A stretch of 64,000 nucleotides of DNA from Isochrysis galbana. Lineage: Eukaryota > Haptophyta > Isochrysidales > Isochrysidaceae. Shown piece by piece: positions 32,401 to 43,172 of the stretch. A model generated the notes under the pieces. It searched no databases. It saw only the letters and a program-made list of their open reading frames with translations, and was not told the origin of the DNA. The translations under genes and the position numbers were made by a program. Numbering within the stretch: the stretch's first letter is position 1; every line of letters starts with the position of its first letter. The stretch is taken from contig CM030943.1 of assembly GCA_018136815.1 (NCBI GenBank), positions 859,975-923,974 on the forward strand, in the 5' to 3' direction.

Positions 32401-33767
32401 CAAACGATGGCAACACGACCCACTTGCCGAGAAATGAACAAGGTGACAGACCCGGGAAAATAACCTGCCCGACACAGATCCTATCAGTAACCCGCTGCGA
32501 AACTGGCGATCTTCACCTGCACAGCCGTACACACGTCGGCGCAGCCAATCTCGTTGTTAGTAGGGACTGCCCCACGAGCACCATACAACGGACTCCCCGG
32601 CGGCCCTGCATTGTTGCTTATTCCTGAGGACGAGATGTGATGGTCGTGCAGTGGTGTGCCACTGCCTGGCGCTGTTGCAGGTCGACTGCTACTCGGCCGC
32701 TCAGAGGGACCTTTCCACGCACCACCACCATCAGCACCATCGATTGCTACGCGCAGATCGTACTGGGCGTCACTGAGCTTGCCTAACAGCTTAGCCATCT
32801 GCTTGATTGCTTGGAGCTGCTCCTGGCGCGAATCCATAGTTGACGCACAGCGAAAAGGCGTCTCGTAGGCTGCATCCCCCTGGTGTGTAGACGCTGATGC
32901 AAGTGCTTGCGTGACTGCTTCGCGCCAACGACGCGTTTCAACACCAAACTCATCCGAAAGGGGATCAGTCTCTCCTGTCATGGCGGCAACCACAGCCTCC
33001 ACATGCAATGCTATTCCCGCAGCAGCTGCACGCATCTCACGTCTCATCTGCTTATGCGCCGTACGTGGAAATGGAAGTGCTGCAGCAAGCTGAGAGACGA
33101 CACCGGTCACAGTCGCAAGCATGAGATTCAGGATGAGGATGATAGCTTCCGCCCAATCGGTTGCCGCAAAGGCTGTCCTGGTTCCCTCGACTTTTGGCGA
33201 GGAGGTCACGACATTGCAAGTTCGAAAGACGGCTGCAGTGGAGAGTGCGATGACTAGCTTCCGCGTTGTCGGTGGTGGTGATGCCAACACCACGAGAAAC
33301 GAGATGAGTGCAAGGGCAGTGGATGCGGTATAGCCGAATACACTCGGTGATACAGGGGAGCCAATGAGCAAAGCAGCTAATGCCAACACTGGTACCAAGA
33401 CTGCCACGTACGCTGAGTGCAATGACTTCATCATGGTTGCGCCGACGGTGGGGGCCACACAGACTGAGGCCACAACGGGCGCGAGGAAGGTGAAGACACC
33501 AGGCACCCAGAGATGCCAGAGGCTCGAGAGAAGCGCGCCCGCGCCTGAGCGCGCTGCCATTGAGCAGTGCTCGAAGAAATGGATGTTGAGGCTCTGTGAA
33601 GAGAGCGCCGCGGAGGGTCGGTGGATCCTCACGGGACGCAGAGCTCCCGCCGCCTCGTCGTGCTTACGCACGAGGGCTTCGACGAGCGACAGAGCATCCG
33701 ACCTGTCCTCTGAATCGTCGTCATACTCCCACTCGGGCACAGGCGGGTGGCGTGGAGAGCTGGTCAT
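29462..33767 (-). CDS. FUSC/aromatic-acid-exporter-like membrane protein, three exons
   Basis: Two-half integral membrane protein of the fusaric-acid-resistance/ArAE/ALMT type, expected to move organic anions. Exons 33767-32517, 32322-32135 and 32018-29462 give 1331 aa. The joins are in frame (CTAVQ/VLRALGPQLQALC and YIYLPR/FTAHRLSSERG). The first half has a block of hydrophobic helices (VPGVFTFLAPVVASVCVAP, AVLVPVLALAALLIG, STALALISFLVVLA, AIILILNLMLATVTGVV) followed by a soluble stretch with EVLKSLDAAFFEARL. The second half repeats this: LSIALLAACAVTWPEQ, VWAGITVAMVMEL, RLQGSVIGAFFAVAAVYAA, LIVLYVGFAVGCGF and YTLVGLAIVAIASLCIFPI. The tail is long, cytosolic-looking and helical. I chose the ATG at 33767; the frame continues upstream through pyrimidine-tract-encoded Leu/Pro. 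Substrate unknown. Confidence 0.75.
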
Positions 33768-33982
33768 CGGGAAGGGGAGATAGGTGGGGAGGTGGTCGAG
33801 CAGGGAGGGAGGGAGAGAGGAAGGGAGAGGAAGAAGAGGAAGAACAACAAGCTCTCTTTCGCGTGCTCTGCTCTCATTCAATAATGTTTATTTATAGTGA
33901 GTCTAAATATGTTTGTGTGGATGCGCCCGCGGATGTCCACGTACTGGCCATGTAGAGCGAGTGAGTTCAGAGTTTTTAGGCT

Positions 33983-34117
33983 TCAACTAACTTTGTAGTT
34001 GGTCGCCATGGAGCGCGCCGCCGCTCCCCACCTCTCCTTCGGGTCCCCCGCCGCGGGCGCCCCCCCAGCCCCCAGCACCCTAGATGTGAAAAACAGCGGG
34101 TGACGTGTGATAGGTGA
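33983..34117 (+). mobile_element. Retroelement 5' head fragment (MERA-type ORF start)
   Basis: CAACTAACTTTGTAGTTGG (33983-34001) then an ATG at 34008 encoding MERAAAPHLSFGSPAAGAPP and a stop soon after. The same head-plus-MERA arrangement occurs at 41363 (-), 54065 and 63021. The TA-bounded element at 34118 truncates it. Confidence 0.65.
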
Positions 34118-35726
34118 TAGGGCGGTCAAACACGCCTTTTAACTTCTAAGGGTGAAAATTCACCAAGTCAAGATTGAGGTTTTATCACGCGATTTTTAGG
34201 GTATTACACTGGAAATGGGTATACTAGGCAGAATCTTATAAAAATATGCACATTTTACATTTTCGACGCCATTCAACACACAGACCCAAAAACGTTTTCG
34301 CGCTCGTGCGAAATTGACGTCGACCACAAAAGTGCACCACAGGTCGCGCTGTGCGACGCGCGCCTGCGTTCCCCAGGCACAGGTACCCCCGGACAGGCAG
34401 TACAAAGCCCTGCGCGATCGCACGGCGTCGCCTGCGCCCTCCACCTCGCCCCTGCTGGCATCTGCTGCCAGCCTCTCGCGCGCGCAGTGCGCGGCTGCCC
34501 GCGAGCCGTCAAAATGACGGTGCTGCGCATGATGGGCTGGCCCATCACGCGCGGCACCGCCTCAGTATGGTGGGAGGGGGTGCCTGCTGGCCTCCTGGCC
34601 GCGCAGACCCTCGCCAGAGCGGCCACAGGCCGCGTGCGAGGCCACTGGCGAGCTGGCGAGCTGGCGAGGCCAGCGACCATCGCTGCGGCCGCCATCGCGC
34701 GCCGCCGCAGGAGAAAAAGATCAAATTGATTATAGTTTTGCCAAATCATAACCATAGTAATTCTAATTTTAGTCTTCATTTCACCAGTCCAAGACACATA
34801 TGAGCACAGTACATGACCACCAGCATGCCCAAATGCCAATGTTTCGGTAGCCAACCAGTCTTACCATATGAGACTGTCGAACCATCGAGCGAAACGGAGG
34901 GGTTGTCTCTCGAAATCGAACGTGAGACGCTCGAAAACACGAGGCTGTCCGTCAATTCAGCACGTCAACGCGAAAACAAAACTACTTTTTGTGCTCCATG
35001 TTGGGATGTTGTGCTATAGAAAAGGGCGAACTATTGACTGGCCCGTGCTTGGCGGGCACGACTTGTGTGTCTCCGAACGTGAATGGCCTTGGAGGCCATC
35101 TGTGTGTCCAAAAATTCTAAAAGTTGGCTCGTGATGAGCGCAAAGCAGCCGGTGTCCAATCGTGATTCACGACACGATTGCCCACAAAAATCGTTCGCAA
35201 CCATCATGCCTGAAGCTTTCAGGCCGGTGCTTGGCTAGATTACATATTACATGTTGAATCTACTAGTAGCCAAAAGAACGGGCGGTCTAGAGCTCGAAAT
35301 TCGCCCTTCTGCCCAATTTTCGAGCCCTCCGTGCGGAGAAAATTCTCCCTTTAGACGTCAAACAAAAAGCTGGGAGCGACGTCCAGTTCGGCTCGTGTGA
35401 GCCGCCAGAGCGTGTGCGGTCCGACGGGACTTCGCACCGTCTTTTCGGACGAGAATTCTGAAAAGGCGGGGAGACCCTCCGAGCCGCTTTCGCCGGGGCT
35501 TTCCGCTCACGGTCAAAAATGTCGACCCCCCCCCATAATAGTACTTAAAAAGCCGTGTTTGACCGCCCTAGGTGTGAGGTCTAGAAAGATATTAAAAAAC
35601 AGCTGTTTTTGGGAATCAAAAAAAACAGTAAAAACAGTGTGAAAAACAGAGGGGCCACATATACCGCAGGGGGGCCTTTTTCCCCGCGCGCGGAACGCCC
35701 CCGCCTCCGCTCCTCCGCGTCCTGCG

Positions 35727-36292
35727 TAGGCCTAGGTAGAAATATGTGACATATTGAACTACAGATTTGGGTCAAAATTTCCGGATTACATATCGATCAC
35801 ATATTTGTGCATGGTTCACATATTTACTGCATATTCGGGCGCGTACATGGCGTACGGAGGGGGTTTACATACTAACTATGGACGTTACGCCGGGGGGGGG
35901 GGTCGCAAGTGGGAGTTCGCGAGAGCGCGCGGGGCGAGAGGGGCCCCCACAAAGAGACGCGACCCAAAGCGCCTCACAGCAACAGCGAGCCAAAAGGCCC
36001 GCCCCCCCCCCTCCCCCGACGCCAGACCCAAAGTAGTGCACATGGGTCGACCCCCCAAAACCGAATAAAAAGGACCGAGGGGGGGGGCGAAAGGGGAGCG
36101 GGAGTGAGGCAAGGGCGATGTCAGGGGGTGTCCCCAACGAGAGGGACGGGAGATAGCAGAGTAGTAGGCACCTTCAAGAATATTTTTTTTCACTACATAT
36201 TTTCTACATATTTGGGCGGATTTCCTACATATTTCGACATATTTTTACTACATATTTGGGCAAGAAAAACTACATATTTCTACCTAGGCCTA
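35727..36292. mobile_element. Word-repeat TIR element (ACATATTT words), perfect 21-bp ends, 8-bp target duplication
   Basis: Both ends carry the same perfect 21-bp inverted repeat beginning TAGGCCTAGGTAGAAAT. A perfect 8-bp direct repeat GTCCTGCG flanks it (35719-35726 and 36293-36300). Inside each end, 100-150 nt consist of irregularly spaced ACATATTT/ACATATC variants. The centre (about 35895-36189) is a LINE 3' end, so the element was itself a target. No coding capacity of its own. Confidence 0.9.
35895..36189 (+). mobile_element. LINE 3' UTR, copy 5, nested in the word-repeat element
   Basis: Has CCAAAAGGCCCGCCC, CCCAAAGTAGTGCACA and the GGTCGACCCCCCAAAACC block, then GGGCGATGTCAGGG and an end GTAGGCACCTTCAAGAATA plus T-run. 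These are the blocks of copies 1-4. The nested position shows it inserted after the TIR element. Confidence 0.75.
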
Positions 36293-36839
36293 GTCCTGCG
36301 TCCTACGCATACGTATAATAATCTATCTGAGCATTAGTACCACTACTCTCACTAGCCCGGTACTAACACGACAGCCCTCAGCGCACCTGCCCGTACACCT
36401 TGGCGCGTGCTGTTGTCACAGACAACATACTCCTATGCACCCTTCCACATCTCCCCCCTCGCAGGCCCCCGGCTCCCATTCTAACTCCCCACAAGTTAAA
36501 ATGAGCGAAAACCCATTGAGGCGGTCCGGTCGACGCCGGCCGACTCTCCGGGAAAAAGCACCGGGGGGGGGGGAGGAACCTCTCGTCAAAAAAGGAGAAC
36601 GGCCCTTACAGCTCGCGCCGCGAGCGGTCCTCGAAGAAATAAATGTCTGCGCCCCCCGATACCTGCCACAGGGACGTCTTGAGCCACTCCCTTCTTCTCG
36701 CCTCTCCTGTCGCCAGCCGCCCCCCTTCGCCCGTTTGCTAACGCAAACGGGGCTCGTTTCTCACCACACTCCATCGGGGGGGGTGCAAATCCCCCCCTCT
36801 CCCTCGTTCCATTCTCTTCCGCCCCGGTCCCTGCGGCGC

Positions 36840-37243
36840 GTCGCCATGCGGCGCGCCATGGCCTGCTCTCAGAGGTCCTTCAGGGGCGCCCAGAGGGCCA
36901 GCAAGGGCAGCTCAGGGGGCAGTGGAGGCTGGGGCTCAGCCCCTGGCCCCCCCTGCCTCTCCCTCGCTCGCCTCGCTGGCCTTGGGTGCCGCCCTGAGGC
37001 CCCTGTCTGCCTGGCGACCAGGGATGGGGGGGGAGTCAGTACGAGAGCAGGCCCATGCGGGCCTGGGAGTGCGGCTCGCGGCCCGCGCCCACTAGGGGTC
37101 TGGGCTGTATTGATGAGTGCCCTGCCCCTGCCAGAGGGCAGGGGCTGGGGTTGAATGTACGGGCCCACCCCGGGGGGTGTCCGCAATGGAGAGAGGGGGG
37201 CGCGAGGCCCCCATTGACCCCCACTTATAAAAGTAGGTTGTGC
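36840..37243 (-). repeat. Retroelement 5'-head copy (structured-repeat family)
   Basis: Reads on the minus strand from AACCTACTTTTATAAGTGGG to CAGGCAGACAGGGGCC, GCGAGGGAGAGGCAGGG and CCACTGCCCCCTGAGCTG. It matches 18190-18426 (-) in its first 230 nt and 49312/51461 (+) in its later blocks, tying the two sub-groups together. The 3' hairpins of the family are missing. TGCGTCCTACGCATACGTA just outside (37230-37248) also occurs at 36297-36315. Confidence 0.75.
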
Positions 37244-37795
37244 GTCCTACGCATACGTAGGCCGCCGCCGCCGCTGCGCCGCTGCGCCGCTGCGCCGCTG
37301 CGCCGCTGCCCCCTCCCCTCCCCTCGGCGGATGGCGAGCCGCTATCGGTGTTCAACCCCAAGCCCACGCACGCGTCGCGATCCGCGCGCGTGCTAGTGGT
37401 GGTGGCCGCGGTCCCGAGCGCACGCCGCGCTCGCGCGCGCCTAGTCCCGCGCGCACGTCGCGCTCGCGCGCGCCGCGCGCGGGCGGCCCCCAGCCCCAGC
37501 CCCACTCTAAAATAAGGCTAGTAACCGGATAGCTGGGTATCTAGATACCTAGCTACTCACCACCCATTTCCACTACCCACCTCCATGCGGGTAGGGGCGT
37601 CTCTCCTACCCACTGGGTCTGGGTAGTGAAAAGTCACTATTCAGCTCAATCTTGACTTAGTGAATTTTCACCCTTAGAAGTTAAAAGGCGTGTTTGACCG
37701 CCCTATATGAAGTTTTGAACGGTAAGCAACAGTTGGTGCCTTGTCAACAGATGGAAGCTCGTAGCTCGAACTGCCTTCTATGCGACCTTGCTGCC

Positions 37796-40081
37796 TCAAT
37801 GGTGCCTCCTATGCGGTTCCGTCTCTTGCTTCATTACGCACCGACGCCGTTCTCGCTCCGCATGTTTGGCCACCACTTCTCGTGTTAAGCTAGAATTCGA
37901 ATGGACACCCATCTGCCCCAACATGTGCAATCGTCGAGCACGCACAAGGGCCGCCTCTCCTGCCATGCGGCACAAACATTTCGGAAGAGTCGTGGCACCC
38001 GACTCGACACGGTGGAGGTACTGCTCCCGCCACATCTCGCTATCCGCTATGCTCCAATCACGAAAGCTGACACGCCATGATGGCAAATCATGAGCAGGGT
38101 GCGAGTGCTGTATCGTGCTTAAACGGTTCGCCTCCACTACTGTGAGTCCAACCTCAATGTTGGCATCGAGAGCGCCCCTTGGGTCACCAAGGGCGATTCC
38201 AGCTTCAACATCGCTCCCAATGATCCACGTTGTTTCCTGAGAATCTGAAAGGGGAGCAAGCGGAAGTGACATCGTCGCGATCATGCTGGCGTGGTCTCTC
38301 GAACGTGCCGATGTCTCGAGAGCGATCCGCTTGGCAACTTCATCTACCACGCGGCATTCGTCATGAAAGAGCCTAGGCAACCAAACTCGTCGAGCAGAAT
38401 GTGGAGGGCGGTCGATGGCGCTGTCAGGCACGGACGATCTCACGGAATCTGCCTGCCGGAAGAGGTCGGTTCGACGGCTCTTGATAATTGCATCGGAGCT
38501 GAGACTACATCCAATTGTTGCAAAGCTCGTTGGCTGCGGGACCCAACTAGTGTGAGGGCTAAGCTCAGGTAGGACAAGCTGACGGCCCGTGCGCACTGCG
38601 AGGTCGAACATCCGGACCATGGCAAGCTCGAAGTGCGTTCTATTAGTCAAGAGCAAGGATGGAGCCTGCCAGCTCGCAGGGTCGAGGCGGATCGTGCCAC
38701 TTGCTGGGGCGCGTGTCCGTGCCATGCGGTTGGCCCAGGGCGTTTGCATAAGCTCAACGATCAAGGGCCGGAGAGCCTTCGGTCCGTATGTCGACAAATG
38801 CATCAGGCTGACTGGAGCACACGGTGGGAGATCGCCGTAATCCTTTGTGCCCGTGCCTCGCAACGTCCCGTAATGACGCACCCGAGGCGATGCGATTGTG
38901 CGCTTGAGTGAGATCTCGTTGCTACTTGGAGCTCCAGTGTGCGCGGGTGGTGGTTGGCCACATGATAATTCAAGTCGCTCGACACCATTTCCATCGAAGA
39001 AGCCAAATAGGCTCACGGGCGCTGCAACGTACAGGGCACGGGCGTCGGGCGCAACCATAGGAGGAGTTATCATAAACTGCCGGCGATGCTGCTCGATTAA
39101 TGTTGATGCACCTGCAAGGCCTTCTAGGACGATCGGCGAGAGTTTGCCAGCCGTCCTTGCTAGAGGGTCATCCGCATCTGATGCGAGCGGTCGCAGCCAC
39201 CATGAACGATGAGGTTGGAAGTATTTCTCTTTAGATATGCACGTGTGCGCGCGGGATATGCCTGCGGGCTGGCTTGTGCGTGGGTTGCGCATTGAAATTT
39301 TCACAGGCGGCTCCTGACGCTGTAGGCGAATGCGGCGCGATTCAGAGTCTACAGTGACGTTTTTGCGGAGCCTGTCCGTCCACAAATAATCCTGGTAAGT
39401 CCAGGCAGAATTCTTCCGCTTCCGTGTCTCCGGGATTATCGTGCCCATGACGTAGCGTGGCCGGCCCATCGAGAGGCCCAACAGGATATCGTTGAAGGTG
39501 GCCTGGTCATTTGCATTCGTCTTCATCCGAAAGTTGCTGCCAACTTTTGACGACCAAATCAAGCGATTGCTCCACTCGCTAAGCGCCCAGCCGATGAGAT
39601 GGTCGCTCTGCCGGCTATCATTCATATGGCGGGCATATGTGATCCCAGAGTTGGCGATGGGCGCATCGATTTGCGAGATCAAGCTGGCTCCACCATACTG
39701 CGCGTGGAGGAGAGGAAACGGGTTGGCGATGACAATCACGTCACTGTCGAGCTGCATCACGTTGGCGCCCTCGAGGAAGAATCGTGCAAGATAATACTGG
39801 CGCAGCCGTAGCAATTCGTCCCACCTTGTCCACGCGCTGAAGCGCACGCTGTATCCGCACGGCCAGCTGGTGGAAGGCTCACACACGTCGGCATTCGGAG
39901 AGAGCACAAACGCAAGGGGCCCGCCCACGCTGAGGAGAGAACGGCGGAGCGTGAGGGCGGAGGGGAGGCCGGCTGCATTGGCAGTCACGAGCACCACGTC
40001 CGGCCATGCCGAGCCCGCCTCCGCCTTGTATAAGGAGAGGGCGCGGCCTACGCCGCCCGGATCGTCCAGAGCAATCGACAT
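37796..40081 (-). CDS. GT77-like glycosyltransferase, single exon
   Basis: Predicted nucleotide-sugar-dependent glycosyltransferase of the Nucleotid_trans/GT77 type (plant arabinosyl- and xylosyltransferases of cell-wall glycans are relatives). The N-terminal half has a Rossmann-like start VVLVTANAAGLPSALTLRRS, then RLRQYYLARFFLEGANVMQL followed by DSDVIVIANPFPLL with the D-x-D metal site. The C-terminal half contains HFELAMVRMFDLAVRTGRQL followed by VLPELSPH, like the GR-LVLP segment of XEG113-type proteins. 761 aa from the ATG at 40081; the open frame extends to 40165 but only with a GTG. No clear signal anchor is seen, which is odd for a Golgi enzyme. The acceptor is unknown. Confidence 0.7.
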   Translation of the reverse strand: MSIALDDPGGVGRALSLYKAEAGSAWPDVVLVTANAAGLPSALTLRRSLLSVGGPLAFVLSPNADVCEPSTSWPCGYSVRFSAWTRWDELLRLRQYYLARFFLEGANVMQLDSDVIVIANPFPLLHAQYGGASLISQIDAPIANSGITYARHMNDSRQSDHLIGWALSEWSNRLIWSSKVGSNFRMKTNANDQATFNDILLGLSMGRPRYVMGTIIPETRKRKNSAWTYQDYLWTDRLRKNVTVDSESRRIRLQRQEPPVKISMRNPRTSQPAGISRAHTCISKEKYFQPHRSWWLRPLASDADDPLARTAGKLSPIVLEGLAGASTLIEQHRRQFMITPPMVAPDARALYVAAPVSLFGFFDGNGVERLELSCGQPPPAHTGAPSSNEISLKRTIASPRVRHYGTLRGTGTKDYGDLPPCAPVSLMHLSTYGPKALRPLIVELMQTPWANRMARTRAPASGTIRLDPASWQAPSLLLTNRTHFELAMVRMFDLAVRTGRQLVLPELSPHTSWVPQPTSFATIGCSLSSDAIIKSRRTDLFRQADSVRSSVPDSAIDRPPHSARRVWLPRLFHDECRVVDEVAKRIALETSARSRDHASMIATMSLPLAPLSDSQETTWIIGSDVEAGIALGDPRGALDANIEVGLTVVEANRLSTIQHSHPAHDLPSWRVSFRDWSIADSEMWREQYLHRVESGATTLPKCLCRMAGEAALVRARRLHMLGQMGVHSNSSLTREVVAKHAERERRRCVMKQETEPHRRHH

Positions 40082-40285
40082 CGATGGCGGGAGAGAGCGA
40101 GCGCGCGCAGGTGGGCAGGCTTTCACCCCGTCTTCTTCCCGCGATCTGAAAAGCTTTTTCTTCACTCCTTCCTCTTCACTCTACTTACTCCTATTCTGCA
40201 TACTCTTCTCTACTCTAGAGTACTGTAGTATTCACCCTGAGGAAAGGAGAAATGTTTCTTTTGTTTAGCCTGAGTTGTTTTGTAG

Positions 40286-40424
40286 AAAAAACTTCTTAAT
40301 ATTCTCACCACGCGCGCGGCCCTGCACATTATTCTTGCAGCCACGCCCGCTTCCCTTACCACTCCTCCCACCTGCCTTGCGGCCTATCCCTTGTGCTCTA
40401 CTTAGGGGCTCGGTGTGCAGGTGT
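40286..40424 (-). repeat. Dispersed 135-bp repeat ending TATTAAGAAGTTTTTT (copy 2)
   Basis: On the minus strand it runs from GAGCCCCTAAGTAGAGCACA through GGCCGCAAGGCAGGTGGGAG, GCGGGCGTGGCTGCA and GCGCGCGTGGTGAGAA to TATTAAGAAGTTTTTT. Colinear with the copy at 9611-9757 over its full length. Confidence 0.8.
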
Positions 40425-40827
40425 GCAGGGCTTCCGGTTGTGGGCGGCTTGTGCCGATCCCCGGAGGTCTAGTTCTCTCCTCCCTCCTGCGCCTGCGGGC
40501 TATTGTCGGAGCAAGGCTTGTTTCTTCTTCGGGAATGAGCCGCGAGGGCGTACCGGCGGCTAGCGCGGCGCTCGGTTCATCCGGGGAGCCCGGAACGGGC
40601 TCATCGGGAGAACAGGGAAGGCCAATGACGGGCATTTAGGTGTCGTTCCGTCAATTGTGGGACATCAGCCGAATTGAGCTATCAAACGTCCATAGTTATT
40701 TATACAACAATATTCACACATGACCCTAGTGTCACGGCTCACGGCTCACGGCGCTCGCTTTCAAGGGTTGGTCTATTTTTGGCAGCATGGCTCGCAGAGT
40801 GCAGCAGTCACAGCCGTGTAACATCTC

Positions 40828-41396
40828 CTAACCGTAATGTATTCTATAGAAGTCCGTGATTATGTATCTCCACGCCAGTAGGTATAACATGCATAGCGCT
40901 TTCGGGGCGTCTCCCTTCGGAAATATGAATAGGTTGTCTATAATTGTTTCATCCCTGCTCCTTCCCATCTTGGGTGAGAAGCGTGCGACTTTGTTCAACT
41001 CGCCGAGAATGTTAGTTATCCCGGGGCACTCACCCAAGTGTGTCGAGGATTCGTCCGTTTCTCCACATATGCGGCACGTGTTGGCCCTGTCCGGGAAGCG
41101 GTTATACGTGCCCACTCGCCTGTGTGTGTATGATGATAACATTAACGTAAACAGGTGATCTGTCTTTTGATCACCGCCCTCCCTCCTCCCGTTGGGCGGC
41201 TCGGCCACGGGCTGTGTGGCACGACCTGGGTCGCACGCACCTGCACCTGCTTGGCCTCTGAGGGTGGACGCGGCCGCTTCGCCAGCAACTGGTCCATGGG
41301 GGCAGTGGGGTTGCCCTCGGCAGGGGCCCCGGAGGAGAGAGGAGTCACACCGGCGCGCTCCATCACAACCAAGTATAAACCTAGTTGCGCTCCCAG
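40828..41396 (-). mobile_element. LINE copy with 5' head and ORF2 C-terminal zinc knuckle, interior deleted
   Basis: The minus strand starts with the head AACTAGGTTTATACTTGG and an ATG at 41363 (MERAGVTPLSSGAPAEG). By about 41160 the frame has moved to the end of ORF2: SYTHRRVGTYNRFPDRA and TCRICGETDESSTHLGEC, a C-x2-C-x7-H-x4-C knuckle typical of LINE ORF2 C-termini, then LYLLAWRYIITDFYRIHYG and stop. This copy links the head motif to a LINE. Confidence 0.8.
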
Positions 41397-41398
41397 TA

Positions 41399-43172
41399 TT
41401 AAGCTTTGCGAAAATCCACCCTACTCGTCCGCTCGGGGAGTTCATCATCATCAAGGGGCTGAAATGGCAGCCAGCCATGGCATGCCACCGCACCACAAAA
41501 GCACTTCTTGCGCCCATCTCCCTGATGAGCTGACATGTTGTTCTCAGGAAGGGAGGAGTTCACACAGCTCTGGGCAGCCTTGCTCTGATTTGCTATCAAC
41601 ACCTGTTGTTCAGGGCTTTCAGCGAAACGGCATTTTTCGCTCTCATCATCCGATGAAAGCGAGACAAATGCGGAACTGTGTGAGGCCTCAGAGACCTGTG
41701 CGCCATCCGTGACGATTGCGCTATGACCTTGCAAAACACGGACACGGTCCCCCGTTTTCCCGTAGGACATGGTGAGCTCCTCGCCTTCCGAGATGCTTCT
41801 TGCAGCAAAGAGCGCGAGTCTTGGTACTTGTGAACCAGCGCGGACTATTTGAGAAGACAAGTTTGGTTCGCATGAATGGTTGATGAAACGACCAACATTT
41901 CCGCGGACCTACAAATCGGAATGTGTGCCGGTAAGACTGTAGCCGAAACATCAACAAGTCGCGTGAGCTTGGTATGCATAAACTGTCTGACACTGGACGA
42001 TGGTGGGTCAATTTCAAGTCAAGAGATTTCTATGTGCGTTACCATGGTAAACGACGAAAAGGTCTCAGCAGCCACTAAAGGCCGCTCAACGAGCACACAG
42101 CCCATATGAGTATTGCGTAGGACTAAGGAGGGCGCACGAGTGGCGCCCTCCAACGTCGAAAATCTGAGGGCAAAACACACCCTGAAGTTCTTACAAATCT
42201 ACAAGCTATGCGTGACTATTTGCTCACCGTTGGGTCAATCCATGTTCTCAATACAAGTCGGCCAATGTGCTCACGGATGCAAATGGCATAGTTTGGCAAC
42301 GAAGGCCCTCGTACTGCTCGGCGCTTTGCTGCCTCACTCGATGAAACATATTCGCCCGCATACTCGCAAACAAAAACTCCCGTGTCGATGCGTTGCAGGG
42401 CGACGAGCCCGTACCCGCGGTTGCGCGTCTTGCAGACGCCAACACGGACGCTCATGCCGCGCGAGCATACAGCATTGGAGCACCAATCTTTACCCGAGTA
42501 AATCATCCGCTTGACCTCGCCATAGCATGCACAGCGCGAGGTACATTCGATAATCGGCGGCTCAAGGGCTTTCAAATCGTCCTCGAGGAGCCTGCGGAGC
42601 CTGCCATGCTCATCATATGCCGCAGCATTGCCCGCACAGAGGCAGCTGCAACGGACAAGAGTGCATGCCCCCGGGCTGCAGTCACAGCCCGCGACATCTA
42701 CCCGTGCCAGCCGGCCGCACATTGCCGTGTCGCAGCCTTTGGAGTGGCGTAGGTAGACAAAGTCGGGTTGCTCCGTCGGTCCATCGGCCACGAGCAGAGG
42801 GACAGGGTGGAGCTCAGAGCCGCAGCTGACGTCAGCACGCCGAGCGAGCAGGTGCGGCCGCAGGACTGCGCGCCAGCCCCGACACGTCGCCGCACAGCAC
42901 GCTACCGACGAGGGTAAAGCTTGGGACGCCACCACCGACAGAGCGGCCAACATTTGCGAGGATGCTTCTGTTGTCTCGAGCCCGTGGTCTGCCCTCCTCA
43001 GATCACTTAGGCTCTGGGAATGAGAGGGAGAAATCGAACGAGGAGATGAGGAAGGAGATCGACCAGGAGAAGAGCGCTTACAGGCGGTTAGCCGAGTGGC
43101 GGGGCGCAGCATCTTGTAGCCGTGTGCGGAGGCGGCGCTGGCCTGGTGCCGCTGAGTAGACTCGGCGTCCAT
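41399..43172 (-). CDS. Pre-SET/SET/post-SET histone lysine methyltransferase (H3K9 type), two exons
   Basis: Predicted SAM-dependent histone methyltransferase of the SU(VAR)3-9/SUVH group. Exons 43172-42228 and 41908-41399 give 484 aa, joined in phase 0 inside the SET domain (LRTWIDPT/VRGNVGRFINHSCEPNL). The Cys-rich pre-SET runs from GCDCSPGACTLVRCSCLC to ECTSRCACYGEVKRM and CSNAVCSRG. The SET N-part is RGYGLVALQRIDTGVFVCEY, the C-part contains the catalytic NHSC and the tyrosine in EELTMSYG, and a post-SET Cys pair lies in KKCFCGAVACHGWLPF. No SRA domain is present. Between the SET core and post-SET an acidic Ser-rich insert of about 75 residues is inserted. Residues about 78-112 (ALSVVASQALPSSVACCAA, then CRGWRAVLRPHLLARR) look like an F-box, which is unusual for this family. 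Confidence 0.88.

Larger units (their letters stand above)
34118..37705. mobile_element. TA-bounded element with ~60-bp terminal inverted repeats, carrying nested insertions
   Basis: The left end starts TAGGGCGGTCAAACACGCC and continues TTTTAACTTCTAAGGGTG; the right end at 37705 is its reverse complement, nearly identical over about 60 nt. Both ends finish in TA, as expected of a Tc1/mariner-like target site. No transposase is encoded. Inside are another copy of the right end (to 35570), a complete word-repeat TIR element (35727-36292) that itself holds a LINE 3' end, and a retroelement head (36840-37243). Near the right end, 37540-37635 contains CACTACCCA words in both orientations. Confidence 0.75.

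Noticed and set aside
36435-37154. 239-codon open frame
   Set aside because: Overlaps a reversed retroelement head copy and low-complexity DNA; no conserved domain.
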